Shown here in pieces: positions 28,853 through 42,803 of a DNA stretch of 64,000 nucleotides. A model generated the notes under the pieces. It worked only from the letters and a program-made list of their open reading frames with translations. It was not told the DNA's origin and searched no databases. Both the position numbers and the translations under genes were made by a program. This DNA is from Cyanobacteria bacterium M_surface_10_m2_119 (lineage in GTDB: Bacteria > Cyanobacteriota > Cyanobacteriia > PCC-6307 > Cyanobiaceae). Location: assembly GCA_016882525.1 (NCBI GenBank), contig VGPU01000003.1:45978-109977 (forward strand), given 5' to 3'. Numbering within the stretch: position 1 is the stretch's first letter; every line of letters starts with the position of its first letter.

Positions 28853-28914
28853 GAGCACGCGTGACTGGTGGCTCTGCCGCGCTGCCTGGCGAACAGGGGG
28901 CGGCCAGCCAGCGA

Positions 28915-29280
28915 TCACTCGTCCTCGTCGGTGCTGCCGAGGGGGATCAGTTTGATCTGCTTGCGACCGAGTTTGATCTCGAATTCATCGCCAGGCTGGA
29001 GGCCGAGCTGGGCGGTGTAGGCCTTGCCGATCAGCAGGTTGCGGTTGCCCTGCACGGTGGCGATGTAGCTGAGCTTGCGGCCACCCTTGCCGCGGGCGCT
29101 CGCATCGGAGCCGATGCTCAGGCCCTTGGCTTCCAGCAGGGCCTCATAGAAAGCCGTGAAATTCAGGCGCTCGCCGCCATCCTTCTTGGTGCTCACATAG
29201 CCGCAGGCCCGAACCAGTTCGGATTTGGAGGCGTCGCCGAGTTCCTTGACCTTGGCGAGCAGATCAGCGCCGGTAAGCAT
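28915..29280 (-). CDS. Cyanobacterial AbrB-like transcriptional regulator (cyAbrB)
   Basis: MLTGADLLAKVKELGDASKSELVRACGYVSTKKDGGERLNFTAFYEALLEAKG...GNRNLLIGKAYTAQLGLQPGDEFEIKLGRKQIKL. Confidence 0.92.
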   Translation of the reverse strand: MLTGADLLAKVKELGDASKSELVRACGYVSTKKDGGERLNFTAFYEALLEAKGLSIGSDASARGKGGRKLSYIATVQGNRNLLIGKAYTAQLGLQPGDEFEIKLGRKQIKLIPLGSTDEDE

Positions 29281-29349
29281 GGTGGTCTCAAATGCTTCCC
29301 GACATTAACAATCCATCGGCAACTTGCCCATTCAGCCAGTCGAGGGATT

Positions 29350-29381
29350 GGTCCGGCATCGCATGGCGGTGATGCCGGACC
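29350..29381. repeat. Perfect 11-bp inverted repeat with 10-nt loop between glnN and cyAbrB gene
   Basis: GGTCCGGCATC gcatggcggt GATGCCGGACC; no adjacent T tract. Confidence 0.85.
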
Positions 29382-29395
29382 CTGCCCCGATGGCC

Positions 29396-31564
<2,169 letters not shown>

Positions 31565-31768
31565 GGCAGGGGGCGTTCACGTCACAATCCAGCCAACGCC
31601 TCAGCCTGCCCCCCTGTTGCTGCCGATGTCACGGGATGCGTATTCGCAGGCCCGTGGAAAGTCTGAGTATCGATACCCATCGGCCGGGTTCCGTAGTCGA
31701 TCAGGCAGCACCTGTCGCTTCCGGGATGCAGAACGGAGGTGATCTTTCGCCCTGCCGCTGCGCGTCCC

Positions 31769-34159
<2,391 letters not shown>

Positions 34160-34208
34160 CGGTCTGGCCCCGATCCGCTACAATTGGGCCCAGCCGTCTC
34201 CGGCGCCC

Positions 34209-35366
34209 ATGGACCGTTTCCCGGCTGTGTGGGGTCTGGCGCTGCGGGATCGGCTGAGCCGGGGGGCTAGATGGCTCGTGGCCCTCGGCCTGCTGCCGCT
34301 GGCCGCGCTGCCGCTGCCGGCCACCCCCTTGCCCGAGGAGTGGCCTGCACCTGCTGCGCCCCCTGCCGCGGAGCACGCCGCCCCGCGCACCGCTCTCCCC
34401 CATCCCGCGGATCCCCTGCCCGAGCGGCCAGGCCCGGTGCCGAAGCAGGTGGCGGTGGGGGACCTCACCCCGGCCACGGCCGTGGCCGCTCGGGGGATCG
34501 GTGACGGTGCGGCGACGGGCTGGCAGCATCCCCTGGCCGACGAGGTGATCGAGCAGGCGCCCTGGGGGTGGCGCTGGTCGGCCGAGCGGGGCAGCTGGCG
34601 CATGCACACCGGCGTGGATCTGATCGTGGCAGAGGGCACCCCCGTGCATGCCGCCGCTGGCGCTGTGGTGCTGCTGGCTGAGCCCGTTGCCGGCTATGGC
34701 CTCACCGTGCTGCTCGACCACGGCGACGGGTGGCAGACCCTCTATGCCCACCTCCGGGACCTGGCGGTGCAACCTGGCCAGCGGCTGCACCGGGGGGAGG
34801 TGCTCGGTTGGGTGGGGCAAACGGGGCGGGCCACCACCCCGCATCTGCATCTGGAGCTGCGGCGCCGGGGGCAGGGGGGGATGGAGGCCCTCGATCCGCA
34901 ACCGCTGCTGCAGGCACCTCGGCCGGTGCTCCCGGCCCTGGCTGCTGAAGCGCGGAGCGGCGCCTCAGAGCTCCTCTTCCACCTCTGGCTGGATGCGGCA
35001 GTCGGCGGTGGGATAACTGACGCACAGCAGCGCGAATCCCGCTGCGATCTGGTCGTCGTCCAGGAAGCTCTGGTCGGATTGATCAACGCTGCCCGAGACG
35101 ACGCGGCCGGCGCAGGTGCTGCAAGCTCCGGCGCGGCAGGAGAAGGGCAGGTCGATGCCGTTCTCTTCGGCCGCATCGAGAATGTAGGTGTCGTCGGCGC
35201 AGCTGAAGCTGCGGCCGTCTTCCAGGGTGATCGTGAAGGTGGCCATGGTGAGACGTCGGAGACGTTGCGCTGTGGATCCATTCGATCCCGTTCCGCCGCT
35301 GACTCCTGTGACCCACGACACCCCGGTGAGCGAATCCCCATGGCCGCGGCCGCCCCTCTGGCATGA
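34209..35366 (+). CDS. M23 family peptidase (LytM-like); ORF runs antisense through petF
   Basis: [27 protein letters not shown]...[19 protein letters not shown]...[18 protein letters not shown]; no in-frame stop before 35366. Possible -10 TACAAT at about 34178. Confidence 0.75.
   Translation: MDRFPAVWGLALRDRLSRGARWLVALGLLPLAALPLPATPLPEEWPAPAAPPAAEHAAPRTALPHPADPLPERPGPVPKQVAVGDLTPATAVAARGIGDGAATGWQHPLADEVIEQAPWGWRWSAERGSWRMHTGVDLIVAEGTPVHAAAGAVVLLAEPVAGYGLTVLLDHGDGWQTLYAHLRDLAVQPGQRLHRGEVLGWVGQTGRATTPHLHLELRRRGQGGMEALDPQPLLQAPRPVLPALAAEARSGASELLFHLWLDAAVGGGITDAQQRESRCDLVVVQEALVGLINAARDDAAGAGAASSGAAGEGQVDAVLFGRIENVGVVGAAEAAAVFQGDREGGHGETSETLRCGSIRSRSAADSCDPRHPGERIPMAAAAPLA
34965..35246 (-). 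CDS. petF: [2Fe-2S] plant-type ferredoxin
   Basis: [83 protein letters not shown]; CxxxxCxxC...C ligands. Confidence 0.95.
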   Translation of the reverse strand: MATFTITLEDGRSFSCADDTYILDAAEENGIDLPFSCRAGACSTCAGRVVSGSVDQSDQSFLDDDQIAAGFALLCVSYPTADCRIQPEVEEEL

Positions 35367-35979
35367 CCGGCGGGAGGCCGGACTCGCCCTGGCGGCAGTT
35401 CGGGCTGATCTGGGGCCGCCGGCTCTGCTGCTGGCCCTGCCGCGCGGCGGCGTGCCGGTGGAGGCGGCCATGGCCGAGCAGCTCCGGCTGCCCCTGGCCA
35501 CCTGGTCGGTGCGCAAGGTGAGCGATCCCCGGGCCCCGGAGGTGGCCATCGGTGCTGTGGCGCCCGGAGGGCTCTGCGTGTGGCGCAATGGCGGTGCGGC
35601 CCTGGAGCGCGAGGCGCGGGCCCGTCAGCAGGGTTGGCTGGCACGCGAGGTGGAGGAGCTGGAGCGCCGCCGCCAGCTGTTCGCCGATCCTTCCCCTGAT
35701 CAGCTGCAGGGCCGATCCCTGGTGCTGGTGGATGACGGCATTGCCACCGGCATGACGGTGGAGGCGGCCCTGCGGTCGTTGCGGCTCCTGGCACCGGCCA
35801 CCCTCGAGCTGGCGGTGCCGGTGGCCGATCGGGAGGTGCTGGCATCCCTGGCTCCTCTGGCCGACCGGATCACCGTGCTGGCGGCCGTGCCCTGGCTGGA
35901 GGCCGTGGGGCTCTGGTATCGGCATTTCGATCAGCTGAGTGACCGGGCCGTCCAGGCCCTGCTGGCGCAGCAGGGCTGA
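35308..35979 (+). CDS. Phosphoribosyltransferase family protein
   Basis: [19 protein letters not shown] and PRPP loop [21 protein letters not shown]; start uncertain (possible GTG at 35308). Confidence 0.82.
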   Translation: MTHDTPVSESPWPRPPLWHDRREAGLALAAVRADLGPPALLLALPRGGVPVEAAMAEQLRLPLATWSVRKVSDPRAPEVAIGAVAPGGLCVWRNGGAALEREARARQQGWLAREVEELERRRQLFADPSPDQLQGRSLVLVDDGIATGMTVEAALRSLRLLAPATLELAVPVADREVLASLAPLADRITVLAAVPWLEAVGLWYRHFDQLSDRAVQALLAQQG

Positions 35980-36760
35980 TCACCCGCGCGGCGGGCGGGC
36001 CTCCCGGGATGGCGGGTCGCCCGGTGGCTGCAGACCCTGCCAGCTGTTGAGTGCTTCACCGGCGCAATCGGGCAGGAGCAGGGCAGTGGAGAGGGCGTAG
36101 AGACCTTCCTGCAGCTGCAGCAGGGCCTGGCTGTCATTGCCTGGGCAGTTGTCCCCCAGCTGGGAGCCGAGGCTGTCGATCGTGCGCACCAGCACCTTCA
36201 ACCCGTAGAGCACCGGCTGGAGCTGGGGGAGGGTGAGATCGATGGCGTGGGGCTGCTGCAGGTGCAGCAGGGCCTGGTCAAGATCGAGGCGCCCCCGGCT
36301 GGCGTCGCACAGATACCGGGCCAGGAGCTGGTGGGAGAGGTTGTAAACGAGGCCACTTGGCCAGCTCCGATTCCATCACGTAGTGCATGCCCGGCAGGAA
36401 CATGGCCGTGTTGCCGGCCTGGGCCAGGTAGCGGCGGGTGTCGAGCTGGTAGGTGGCGGAACCCTGCGTGACCAGCACGATCGAGCATTCCTTGCTCTCC
36501 TCCACCTCCATGCGGGTGGGGGTGATCGTGGCGGCCATCAGGCTCGTGTCGCCGGCGATCCGGTAGCTGGAGCGCTGGCGGAAGTGGCGGGACGGACCGA
36601 TGGCCATGATGTCCCGCAGGGGCACGGCGAGGGAGATGTGCTCCGCCAGCAGGTCGATGTCGTCGTTGACCCGCGCTTCGTGGTTGCCCAGCACCAGGGG
36701 GTGACGCAGAGCCTGCTCGCGCTGCTCGCTGGAACCAGGCATCCCTGTGCCTACGCTCAA
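35980..36760 (-). pseudogene. AraC-type ligand-binding (cupin-like) domain protein, one frameshift near 36358
   Basis: ORF 36278-36760 (FRQRSSYRIAGDTSLMAATITPTRMEVEESKECSIVLVTQGSATYQLDTRRYLAQAGNTAMFLPG) continues in another frame as SGLVYNLSHQLLARYLCDASRGRLDLDQALLHL...VLYGLKVLVRTIDSL. Confidence 0.6.
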
Positions 36761-36826
36761 ATCACACTAGCGTTGGGGAGGCGCTGATGCTCATCCCTGC
36801 AACAGAGCTGAGCAGGCTTCGTCCCC

Positions 36827-37471
36827 TCAGCTCTGCAGGGAGGGCAGGTGCGTGCGCAGCCAGGCCCCCAGGGTGTCGGCGGCGCGCTGGCGGAAGGCCT
36901 CCACGCTGCCGGCTTCGAGGATCGGGTAGCTGGTGTCGCTGCTGGCCTCCCCGCGCAGGGGTTTCCAGCTGGTGCGCTCCTGCTGGCGCCGCTCTTCGAG
37001 TGGGGTGAGGAAGTCGAAGCTGCCGCTGCGGGCGCCCCGGGCGGCTTCGGCGATCAGGTCCTCGCGCACCGCCACCAATTCGCGCGCCTTGAGGGTGTCG
37101 GGCAATCCCAGCACCGGCTGCAGCTCATCCAGCAGGCGCAGCTCCTCCTCCAGCAGCACCGGCCAGGCGCCCTGCTCGCCCTCCGCCAGCCCCTGGCCGG
37201 CTTCGGCCGCCAGCATGGCGTCGCGGTAGAAGGCAAGCCAGCAGTAGTGCGACTTCTCCTGCAGGCTCTTCTTGGCAGCCCCCTTCGAACCGCTCACCCG
37301 CTTGGGCAGGGCCGCCTCCGCCTTGCGCAGGAAGGCCCGGTCCTCCGGCTCCAGGTTGATCGCGCCCCAGCGGTGGCGGTATTCCCAGAGCTCCTCGTAG
37401 CGCCGCACGTCCTCGGCTAGCCAGCCCAGGGCCTGCAGTTCGTCGGCTCTGCTGATTTCGTCCTTGGCCAA
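36827..37471 (-). CDS. Conserved hypothetical protein
   Basis: 214 aa, MAKDEISRADELQALGWLAEDVRRYEELWEYRHRWGAINLEPEDRAFLRKAEAALP; no recognised domain. Confidence 0.65.
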   Translation of the reverse strand: MAKDEISRADELQALGWLAEDVRRYEELWEYRHRWGAINLEPEDRAFLRKAEAALPKRVSGSKGAAKKSLQEKSHYCWLAFYRDAMLAAEAGQGLAEGEQGAWPVLLEEELRLLDELQPVLGLPDTLKARELVAVREDLIAEAARGARSGSFDFLTPLEERRQQERTSWKPLRGEASSDTSYPILEAGSVEAFRQRAADTLGAWLRTHLPSLQS

Positions 37472-37521
37472 CGCCAGCTCCTCGCGCAGTCGGAGGCAGC
37501 GTAAGGGTCGGCTCCCAACCT

Positions 37522-37968
37522 TCAGCGCACCACCAGCACCGGGCAGGGGCTGTGGGTGAGCACCCGCTGGGTCTCGCTGCCGATCAACAGACCCTCGAGG
37601 CCCTGGCGGCCATGGGAGGCCATCACGATCAGGTCGCAGCCGTGCCCGCGGGCTTCCTCGACAATCGCCCGGTGGGGCATCGGGTTGCTCTGGAGTGCGG
37701 CTTCCGCCTGGACCCCTGCCTCCGCTGCCTGAGCCAGGGCTCCCTGGAGAATCCGGTCACCCTGCTGCCGGGCCGCGGCCACCAGGGCATCGATCGTGCT
37801 GGGTTCCACCAGCTCCCCCACACCCACCAGGCTGATCGGGAAGCTGATCTGCACGTGCAGGAAGCGCACCTCGGCCCCCAGGGCGGCGGCCAGGTCGAGG
37901 GCCTGCTGCACGGCCCGATCGGAGAGCTCGGAGCCGTCGGTCGGCACCAGCAGGCGGCGATAGGTCAT
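37522..37968 (-). CDS. Universal stress protein (UspA family)
   Basis: MTYRRLLVPTDGSELSDRAVQQALDLAAALGAEVRFLHV...CDLIVMASHGRQGLEGLLIGSETQRVLTHSPCPVLVV. Confidence 0.93.
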   Translation of the reverse strand: MTYRRLLVPTDGSELSDRAVQQALDLAAALGAEVRFLHVQISFPISLVGVGELVEPSTIDALVAAARQQGDRILQGALAQAAEAGVQAEAALQSNPMPHRAIVEEARGHGCDLIVMASHGRQGLEGLLIGSETQRVLTHSPCPVLVVR

Positions 37969-38016
37969 CGCGTGTTGGAGGGATCATCCCGGTTTAATCC
38001 GCCCGTGCCCATGGCG

Positions 38017-40098
38017 CTAGTGCAGGGGATCGCTGATCACCAGGACGGGCCTGTCCAGCTGGTGCAGCAGGCGACTGGTGCGGTCGCTGGCGGGAATCGG
38101 CAGGCCCGCCACCAGACGCCGCTGGGAGCGCAGGATCACCAGATCGTGCCGGCCGGCGGCCTCGGTGATGGCCGCCTCCACCCCCGGCCTGGGCCGCAGG
38201 TCGAGCTCCAGGGGCACCGTCGCTCCGCTGCCAACGCCCGTCGGGCCGCTGCCGGGCCGCCAGCCCTCTAGGTCCCTCCGCAGCTGCTCCCGCTCCTGGC
38301 TGTCCAGGCGCGGATCGTGCAGGTGCAGCAGCGTGATCGAGCCCCCCAGGGCCCGGGCCAGGCGTTCCGCCAGCTGCACCTGCTCCAGGGCGCCAGCGGT
38401 GAGGTCCTTGATCGGCACCAGGATCCGCCGCAGGCTTCCGGGAGTCTCAGGGAGGCGGGCCACCACCACCGGGCACGGTGCCTGCCGGCAGGTGGCATCC
38501 ACCAGGTCGCCGAACAGCCAGCGGTCCAGCCGCCCCCGCGGCGCCAGGCCCATCACCACCAGATCGCTGCCCTGTTCCAGGGCGGTGCGGGCAATGCCCC
38601 CCGCCACATCGCTGTCGACCCGCAGGAGGGTCTGGCACGGCACATCCCGCGCCAGGCAGAGCTGGCGGGCCCGCTCCAGCAGCTGGCGACCCTGCCCCAG
38701 GGCGGCGGCCAGCGCCGCGGGGGCATGGCCGCCGGCCTCGGCCTGGCGGGGCGAGACCACCGCCAGGGGGAGCAACCGGCCTGGATGATCCGCATCGCCG
38801 CCGATCAGCAGCTGCCCAAGTTCCAGCAGGGGGGCTTCGGTCTGCGGATTGGAGACCGGCACCAGCACGCTCAGGGAGCGCCGGGCCAACGCCAGCACGC
38901 CACCCTGGCCGGGGCTGAGGCGCGCGGCCGCCTCCCGCCCGAGCCGCGGCATGGCCACGGCGGTGAGGTAAGGGCCGAGGGTGGCGGTGACCACCATCAG
39001 GGCCAGCACGCTGTTGAGCACCTGGTCGTCGAGCAGGCCGGCGCGGAAGCCCACGAAGGTGGCGGCTAGGGTGGCGGCCACCTGGGGCAGGGACAGCGAC
39101 CAGATGGTGAGCATCTGGGCGCCGTTGTAGCCGTACAGCCGTCCTGCCCACCAGGCGGCCAGCCCCTTGGTGCCGATCAGCGCCCCGATCAGGGCGACGG
39201 CGAACAGGGAGCTGCTGAGGGTGCGCAGAAACGCCGGCAGGTTGAGCAGCAGGCCCAGGTCGATGAAGAAGATCGGGATGAACAGGGCCGCACCCACGAA
39301 GATCACCTGTTCCTTCACCCGCCCTTCTGGCAGCACGCCATTCACCGCCAGGCCTGCCAGAAAGGCCCCCACGATCTTCTCCACCCCCGCCAGCTCCGCC
39401 CCCAGAGAAGCGAGGAACAGGGCCAGCAGCACGGCCACGAACAGCTGGCTGTCGTTGTTCACGCTGCGCTGCACCAGCGGCCGCCCCAGCTGGTGGATCA
39501 GCACCACCACCAGGGCGCCGAAGATGGCCACCTTGAGCAGCAGGAACGCTGTGCCGGCGGCGCTCAGTTCTCCCCGCTGCAGACCCATGCACAGGGCCAG
39601 CACCAGCAGGGCGGCCAGGTCGGTGAGGATCGTGCCGCCGATGGCGACCACCACCGATTCCTCCCGCGCCTCCCCGTAGCTGCGCACGATCGGGTAGCCC
39701 AGGGGCGTGTGGGAGGCCAGGATCGAGCCGAGGAGCACGGAGCTCACCAGGGCGTAGCCGAAGCTCAGGCCCAGCAAAAGCCCGGCGACCATCGGCAAGG
39801 TGAAGGTGAGCAGGCCGAAGCGCAAGGAGCGCTGGCGGATCCGGGCGAACTCAGCCAGATCGATCTCCAGCCCGGCAATGAACAGCAGGTAGACCACCCC
39901 CACATCGGAGAGCAGGCCCACCGTCTCGCTCCCCTCCTGCAGCCAGCCGAGGGCGTGGGGGCCGAGGAGCACACCGGCGGCCAGGAGGCCCACCAGATCC
40001 GGCAGCCCCAGGCGCCGCGCCACGGGTGGCACCAGCGCACTGAGCCCGAGCAGCAGGGCAAAGACCGCCAGGGGATTTTCGGCGAGAAAGGGGGGCAC
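38017..40098 (-). CDS. CPA2-type cation/H+ antiporter with C-terminal universal stress domains
   Basis: LVGLLAAGVLLGPHALGWL...YLLFIAGLEIDLAEF; C-terminal DLVVMGLAPRGRLDRWLFGDLVDATCRQAPCPVVVARL. Confidence 0.9.
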   Translation of the reverse strand: MPPFLAENPLAVFALLLGLSALVPPVARRLGLPDLVGLLAAGVLLGPHALGWLQEGSETVGLLSDVGVVYLLFIAGLEIDLAEFARIRQRSLRFGLLTFTLPMVAGLLLGLSFGYALVSSVLLGSILASHTPLGYPIVRSYGEAREESVVVAIGGTILTDLAALLVLALCMGLQRGELSAAGTAFLLLKVAIFGALVVVLIHQLGRPLVQRSVNNDSQLFVAVLLALFLASLGAELAGVEKIVGAFLAGLAVNGVLPEGRVKEQVIFVGAALFIPIFFIDLGLLLNLPAFLRTLSSSLFAVALIGALIGTKGLAAWWAGRLYGYNGAQMLTIWSLSLPQVAATLAATFVGFRAGLLDDQVLNSVLALMVVTATLGPYLTAVAMPRLGREAAARLSPGQGGVLALARRSLSVLVPVSNPQTEAPLLELGQLLIGGDADHPGRLLPLAVVSPRQAEAGGHAPAALAAALGQGRQLLERARQLCLARDVPCQTLLRVDSDVAGGIARTALEQGSDLVVMGLAPRGRLDRWLFGDLVDATCRQAPCPVVVARLPETPGSLRRILVPIKDLTAGALEQVQLAERLARALGGSITLLHLHDPRLDSQEREQLRRDLEGWRPGSGPTGVGSGATVPLELDLRPRPGVEAAITEAAGRHDLVILRSQRRLVAGLPIPASDRTSRLLHQLDRPVLVISDPLH

Positions 40099-40151
40099 GC
40101 AGGGCCGACGGATGCCGACAGCTTGGCGGCGGGGGCTGCGCTTGGCTGCCT

Positions 40152-40808
40152 TCAGTCCAGGCCGTTCCAGCCGGCCAGGTGGGCGGCGGCGCTGGAGCGG
40201 GCGAGGGCCCGGGCCATGGGCAGCGCCGGCTCAAGCCGCTCCGAGCTGAAGGGGGGCAGGGGGCGGCTGCGCAGCCAGGCCCCCCAGCGGAATTCATGGA
40301 ATGGAATCAGCGGAGCGGCCTGCACCACCCCCTCGCGCTTCAGCTTCCACACCAGGCTGCGGTAGGGGTCGTCCTGCAGGCCCAGCAGGGTGGCGGGCAG
40401 GGCGTGGGGGGAGAGGGGGCCAAGGCCGCGACCGTCATAGAGGTAAAGCCAGCCCCGCCGGTGCAGTTCGGCGAGCACGGCCTCCGGCTCGGCCTCCGGC
40501 AGATCCAGGGCCACATAGCCGAAGGCGGTGGCCTCCGGCAGCAGCTCCAGCAGGGCCCGCAACCGGTGGTGCCGGTCGACCATCCAGAGGGAGCCGTCGC
40601 CGCCGCGCACGAGGGGCACGGGCTTGGATCCGAGGTATTGGCGGCGTTCCCGGTTGCTCTCGGCCTGGAAGTCGGCCTGGCGGCTGCGCACCTCGGCCAG
40701 GCCGATGCACAGCTGGGTGGGACGCAGCCTGGCGACCGGCACCTCGAGCAGGGGCTGTTCCGGCGGGGGCGGCGGCAGGGGTTGGAAGGGGGGAAGGCGT
40801 AGGGCCAT
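40152..40808 (-). CDS. ParB-like (ParBc_2/Srx fold) protein
   Basis: EVPVARLRPTQLCIGLAEVRSRQADF...SLWMVDRHHRLRALLEL...DDPYRSLVWKLKREG. Confidence 0.75.
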   Translation of the reverse strand: MALRLPPFQPLPPPPPEQPLLEVPVARLRPTQLCIGLAEVRSRQADFQAESNRERRQYLGSKPVPLVRGGDGSLWMVDRHHRLRALLELLPEATAFGYVALDLPEAEPEAVLAELHRRGWLYLYDGRGLGPLSPHALPATLLGLQDDPYRSLVWKLKREGVVQAAPLIPFHEFRWGAWLRSRPLPPFSSERLEPALPMARALARSSAAAHLAGWNGLD

Positions 40809-40881
40809 CCCCCCATCCTCGCCTGTTCCCCGGGCCCGGCGCCGGACTGGCGGAATAGGGTCGGGGCCGGTGCTTACGGTC

Positions 40882-42000
40882 ATGAGTTCGCCTGCCACTT
40901 CCGTGCCCCTGGAGGGGGCCCATGGACCCATCGGGGTTCTGGTCTGCGGTCACGGCAGCCGCAACCGCCTGGCGGTGGAGGAATTTGCCCGGCTGGCCCA
41001 GTCCCTGCGCGAGCGGCTGGCGCCCCTGCCGGTGGAGCAGGGCTACCTGGAATTCGCCCGGCCGATCCTGCGCGATGGCCTCGAGGCCCTGCGCCAGCGC
41101 GGGGTGCGCCACATCCTGGCGGTGCCGGCGATGTTGTTCGCCGCCGGCCACGCCAAGAACGACATCCCCTCGGTGCTCAACACCTATGCGGCCGAGACCG
41201 GGCTGCGGGTCGACTACGGACGTGAGCTGGGCGTGGATCTCAAGATGATCCAGGCGGCGGGGGCCCGCATCCGCGACACCCTCGACCAGGCCGATCGCCG
41301 CGATGCCGCCGCCGGGCGCCCGCCGCTCTCCCGGCACGACACCCTGCTGGTGGTGGTGGGCCGCGGTTCCTCCGACCCGGACGCCAACTCCAACGTGGCC
41401 AAGGTGACCCGGATGCTGGTGGAGGGCATGGGATTCGGCTGGGGTGAAACGGTGTATTCCGGCGTCACCTTTCCCCTGGTGGAGCCGGGTCTGCGCCATG
41501 TGGTGCGGCTGGGATACCGGCGGATCCTGGTCTTTCCCTACTTCCTGTTCTCCGGGGTGCTGGTGAGCCGCATCCGGCAGCACACCGAGCGGGTGGCGGC
41601 CGACCATCCCGATGTGGAGCTTCTGCCGGTCGACTATCTCGGCGACCATCCCCAGGTGCTCGACACCTTCGCGGAACGGGTGGCGGAGGTGGTGCGTGGC
41701 GACACCCAGATGAACTGCTCCCTGTGCAAGTACCGGGCCCAGGTGCTGGGCTTCGAGACGGAGGTGGGGGCCCCCCAGCACAGCCACCACCACCACGTGG
41801 AGGGCCTCACCGAGAGCTGCACTCTGTGTGAGCGGGAGTGCACCGGGGCCTGCCAGCCCGACGGCGTGCCGATCCCCCTCGGCCAGGGCCACCACCACGA
41901 CCACCACCACCACGATCACGCCCACGGGGAGCACCACCATCCGCCCTATCCCCAGGCCGACCACCCCCTGGGCCCGATCAGCCTGCGGGGGGGCTCCTAG
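40882..42000 (+). CDS. cbiX: Sirohydrochlorin chelatase CbiX-like with Cys- and His-rich C-terminus
   Basis: GVLVCGHGSRNRLAVEEF...VPAMLFAAGHAKNDIP; tail MNCSLCKYRAQVLGFE...CTLCERECTGACQ...GHHHDHHHHDHAHGEHHH. Confidence 0.9.
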   Translation: MSSPATSVPLEGAHGPIGVLVCGHGSRNRLAVEEFARLAQSLRERLAPLPVEQGYLEFARPILRDGLEALRQRGVRHILAVPAMLFAAGHAKNDIPSVLNTYAAETGLRVDYGRELGVDLKMIQAAGARIRDTLDQADRRDAAAGRPPLSRHDTLLVVVGRGSSDPDANSNVAKVTRMLVEGMGFGWGETVYSGVTFPLVEPGLRHVVRLGYRRILVFPYFLFSGVLVSRIRQHTERVAADHPDVELLPVDYLGDHPQVLDTFAERVAEVVRGDTQMNCSLCKYRAQVLGFETEVGAPQHSHHHHVEGLTESCTLCERECTGACQPDGVPIPLGQGHHHDHHHHDHAHGEHHHPPYPQADHPLGPISLRGGS

Positions 42001-42099
42001 GGCCAGCCCTGCCGCGGTTCGCTGCACCTGTTCAGGCGTCTCGTGAGCTCCGCGTCTCTCGAGACTGGCCACTGATCAGCAGAAGTGATCGCTGCTGGC

Positions 42100-42150
42100 T
42101 TTCCCCGGCTCCGGTGCGTTTTCCCCGGGAGCGGCGGGTGTTTTCCCCAG
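42100..42150. repeat. Degenerate tandem repeat, three TTT(T)CCCC(G/A)G units about 20-22 nt apart
   Basis: TTTCCCCGG (42100), TTTTCCCCGG (42119), TTTTCCCCAG (42141), followed by an opposite-orientation copy GGCTGGGGAAAGTCC (42183-42197). Confidence 0.6.
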
Positions 42151-42394
42151 GGCGGAGCGGCGCGGGCCCCTGGGGACCGTGGGGCTGGGGAAAGTCCGGA
42201 TTCGTTCATCCCTGCCTTGACAGGGGCCTGCCCCGCCGGCCCTGGCCAGGGGGCATCGCGGTGGCGGCGGCGCAGGCCAGCTGGGAGCGGCTGTCTCAGC
42301 CTGTCGTGGGTTGATTTCGCCTTCCGCGGTCTGCTTTGACGCCGGCCCATCACCTGTGGCGTACTGGGCCCCACCCCGCTCTCTGCTCCCTCCC

Positions 42395-42658
42395 ATGCCC
42401 GCCGATCCCGTCGACCGCCCCGCCCCGGCCTTCACGGCCCTGCCGGCCTCAGGCGTTGCCGACCAGTCCGACGCCATCAGCCTGGAGGCGGAGGTGCCGG
42501 AGGTGCTCTTCGACGGCATGCGCCAGTTCATTGCGGAGCATCCCCAGTGGGACCAGTACCGCCTGATCACCTCGGCCCTGGCCAGCTTTCTCTTCCAGCA
42601 CGGCTGCAAGGACGCCTGCGTGAATCAGCACTACCTGAACGGCCTGTTCCTGCGCTGA
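42395..42658 (+). CDS. DUF2811-like cyanobacterial protein
   Basis: ISLEAEVPEVLFDGMRQFIAEHPQWDQYRLITSALASFLFQHGCKDACVNQHYLNGLF. Confidence 0.75.
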   Translation: MPADPVDRPAPAFTALPASGVADQSDAISLEAEVPEVLFDGMRQFIAEHPQWDQYRLITSALASFLFQHGCKDACVNQHYLNGLFLR

Positions 42659-42674
42659 GGGGCGGGGCACGGGC

Positions 42675-42703
42675 AAAAAAAAAGCGGGGGAGCCATCCCC
42701 CGC
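42675..42703 (-). terminator. Rho-independent terminator for the GMC oxidoreductase gene
   Basis: Minus strand GCGGGGGATGGCTCCCCCGC followed by T9. Confidence 0.88.
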
Positions 42704-42803
42704 CTGTGTTCTCCCTTGCCCGACCCGTTTAGAGGTCGCCCGCTGATTGTGCGGAGCCCTCGCCCAGGCGGTTGTGGCAACCGACACCAGCAGCGGCCAG
42801 GGG

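Noticed and set aside
31667-31676. GTATCGATAC as a canonical NtcA site
   Set aside because: NtcA consensus is GTAN8TAC; here the spacer is N4.
42183-42215. GGCTGGGGAAAGTCCGGATTCG resembles the conserved GAGGAAAGTCCGG start of RNase P RNA
   Set aside because: No other RNase P RNA conserved elements were found in the surrounding sequence, and the match is explained by the local TTTCCCC repeat family.
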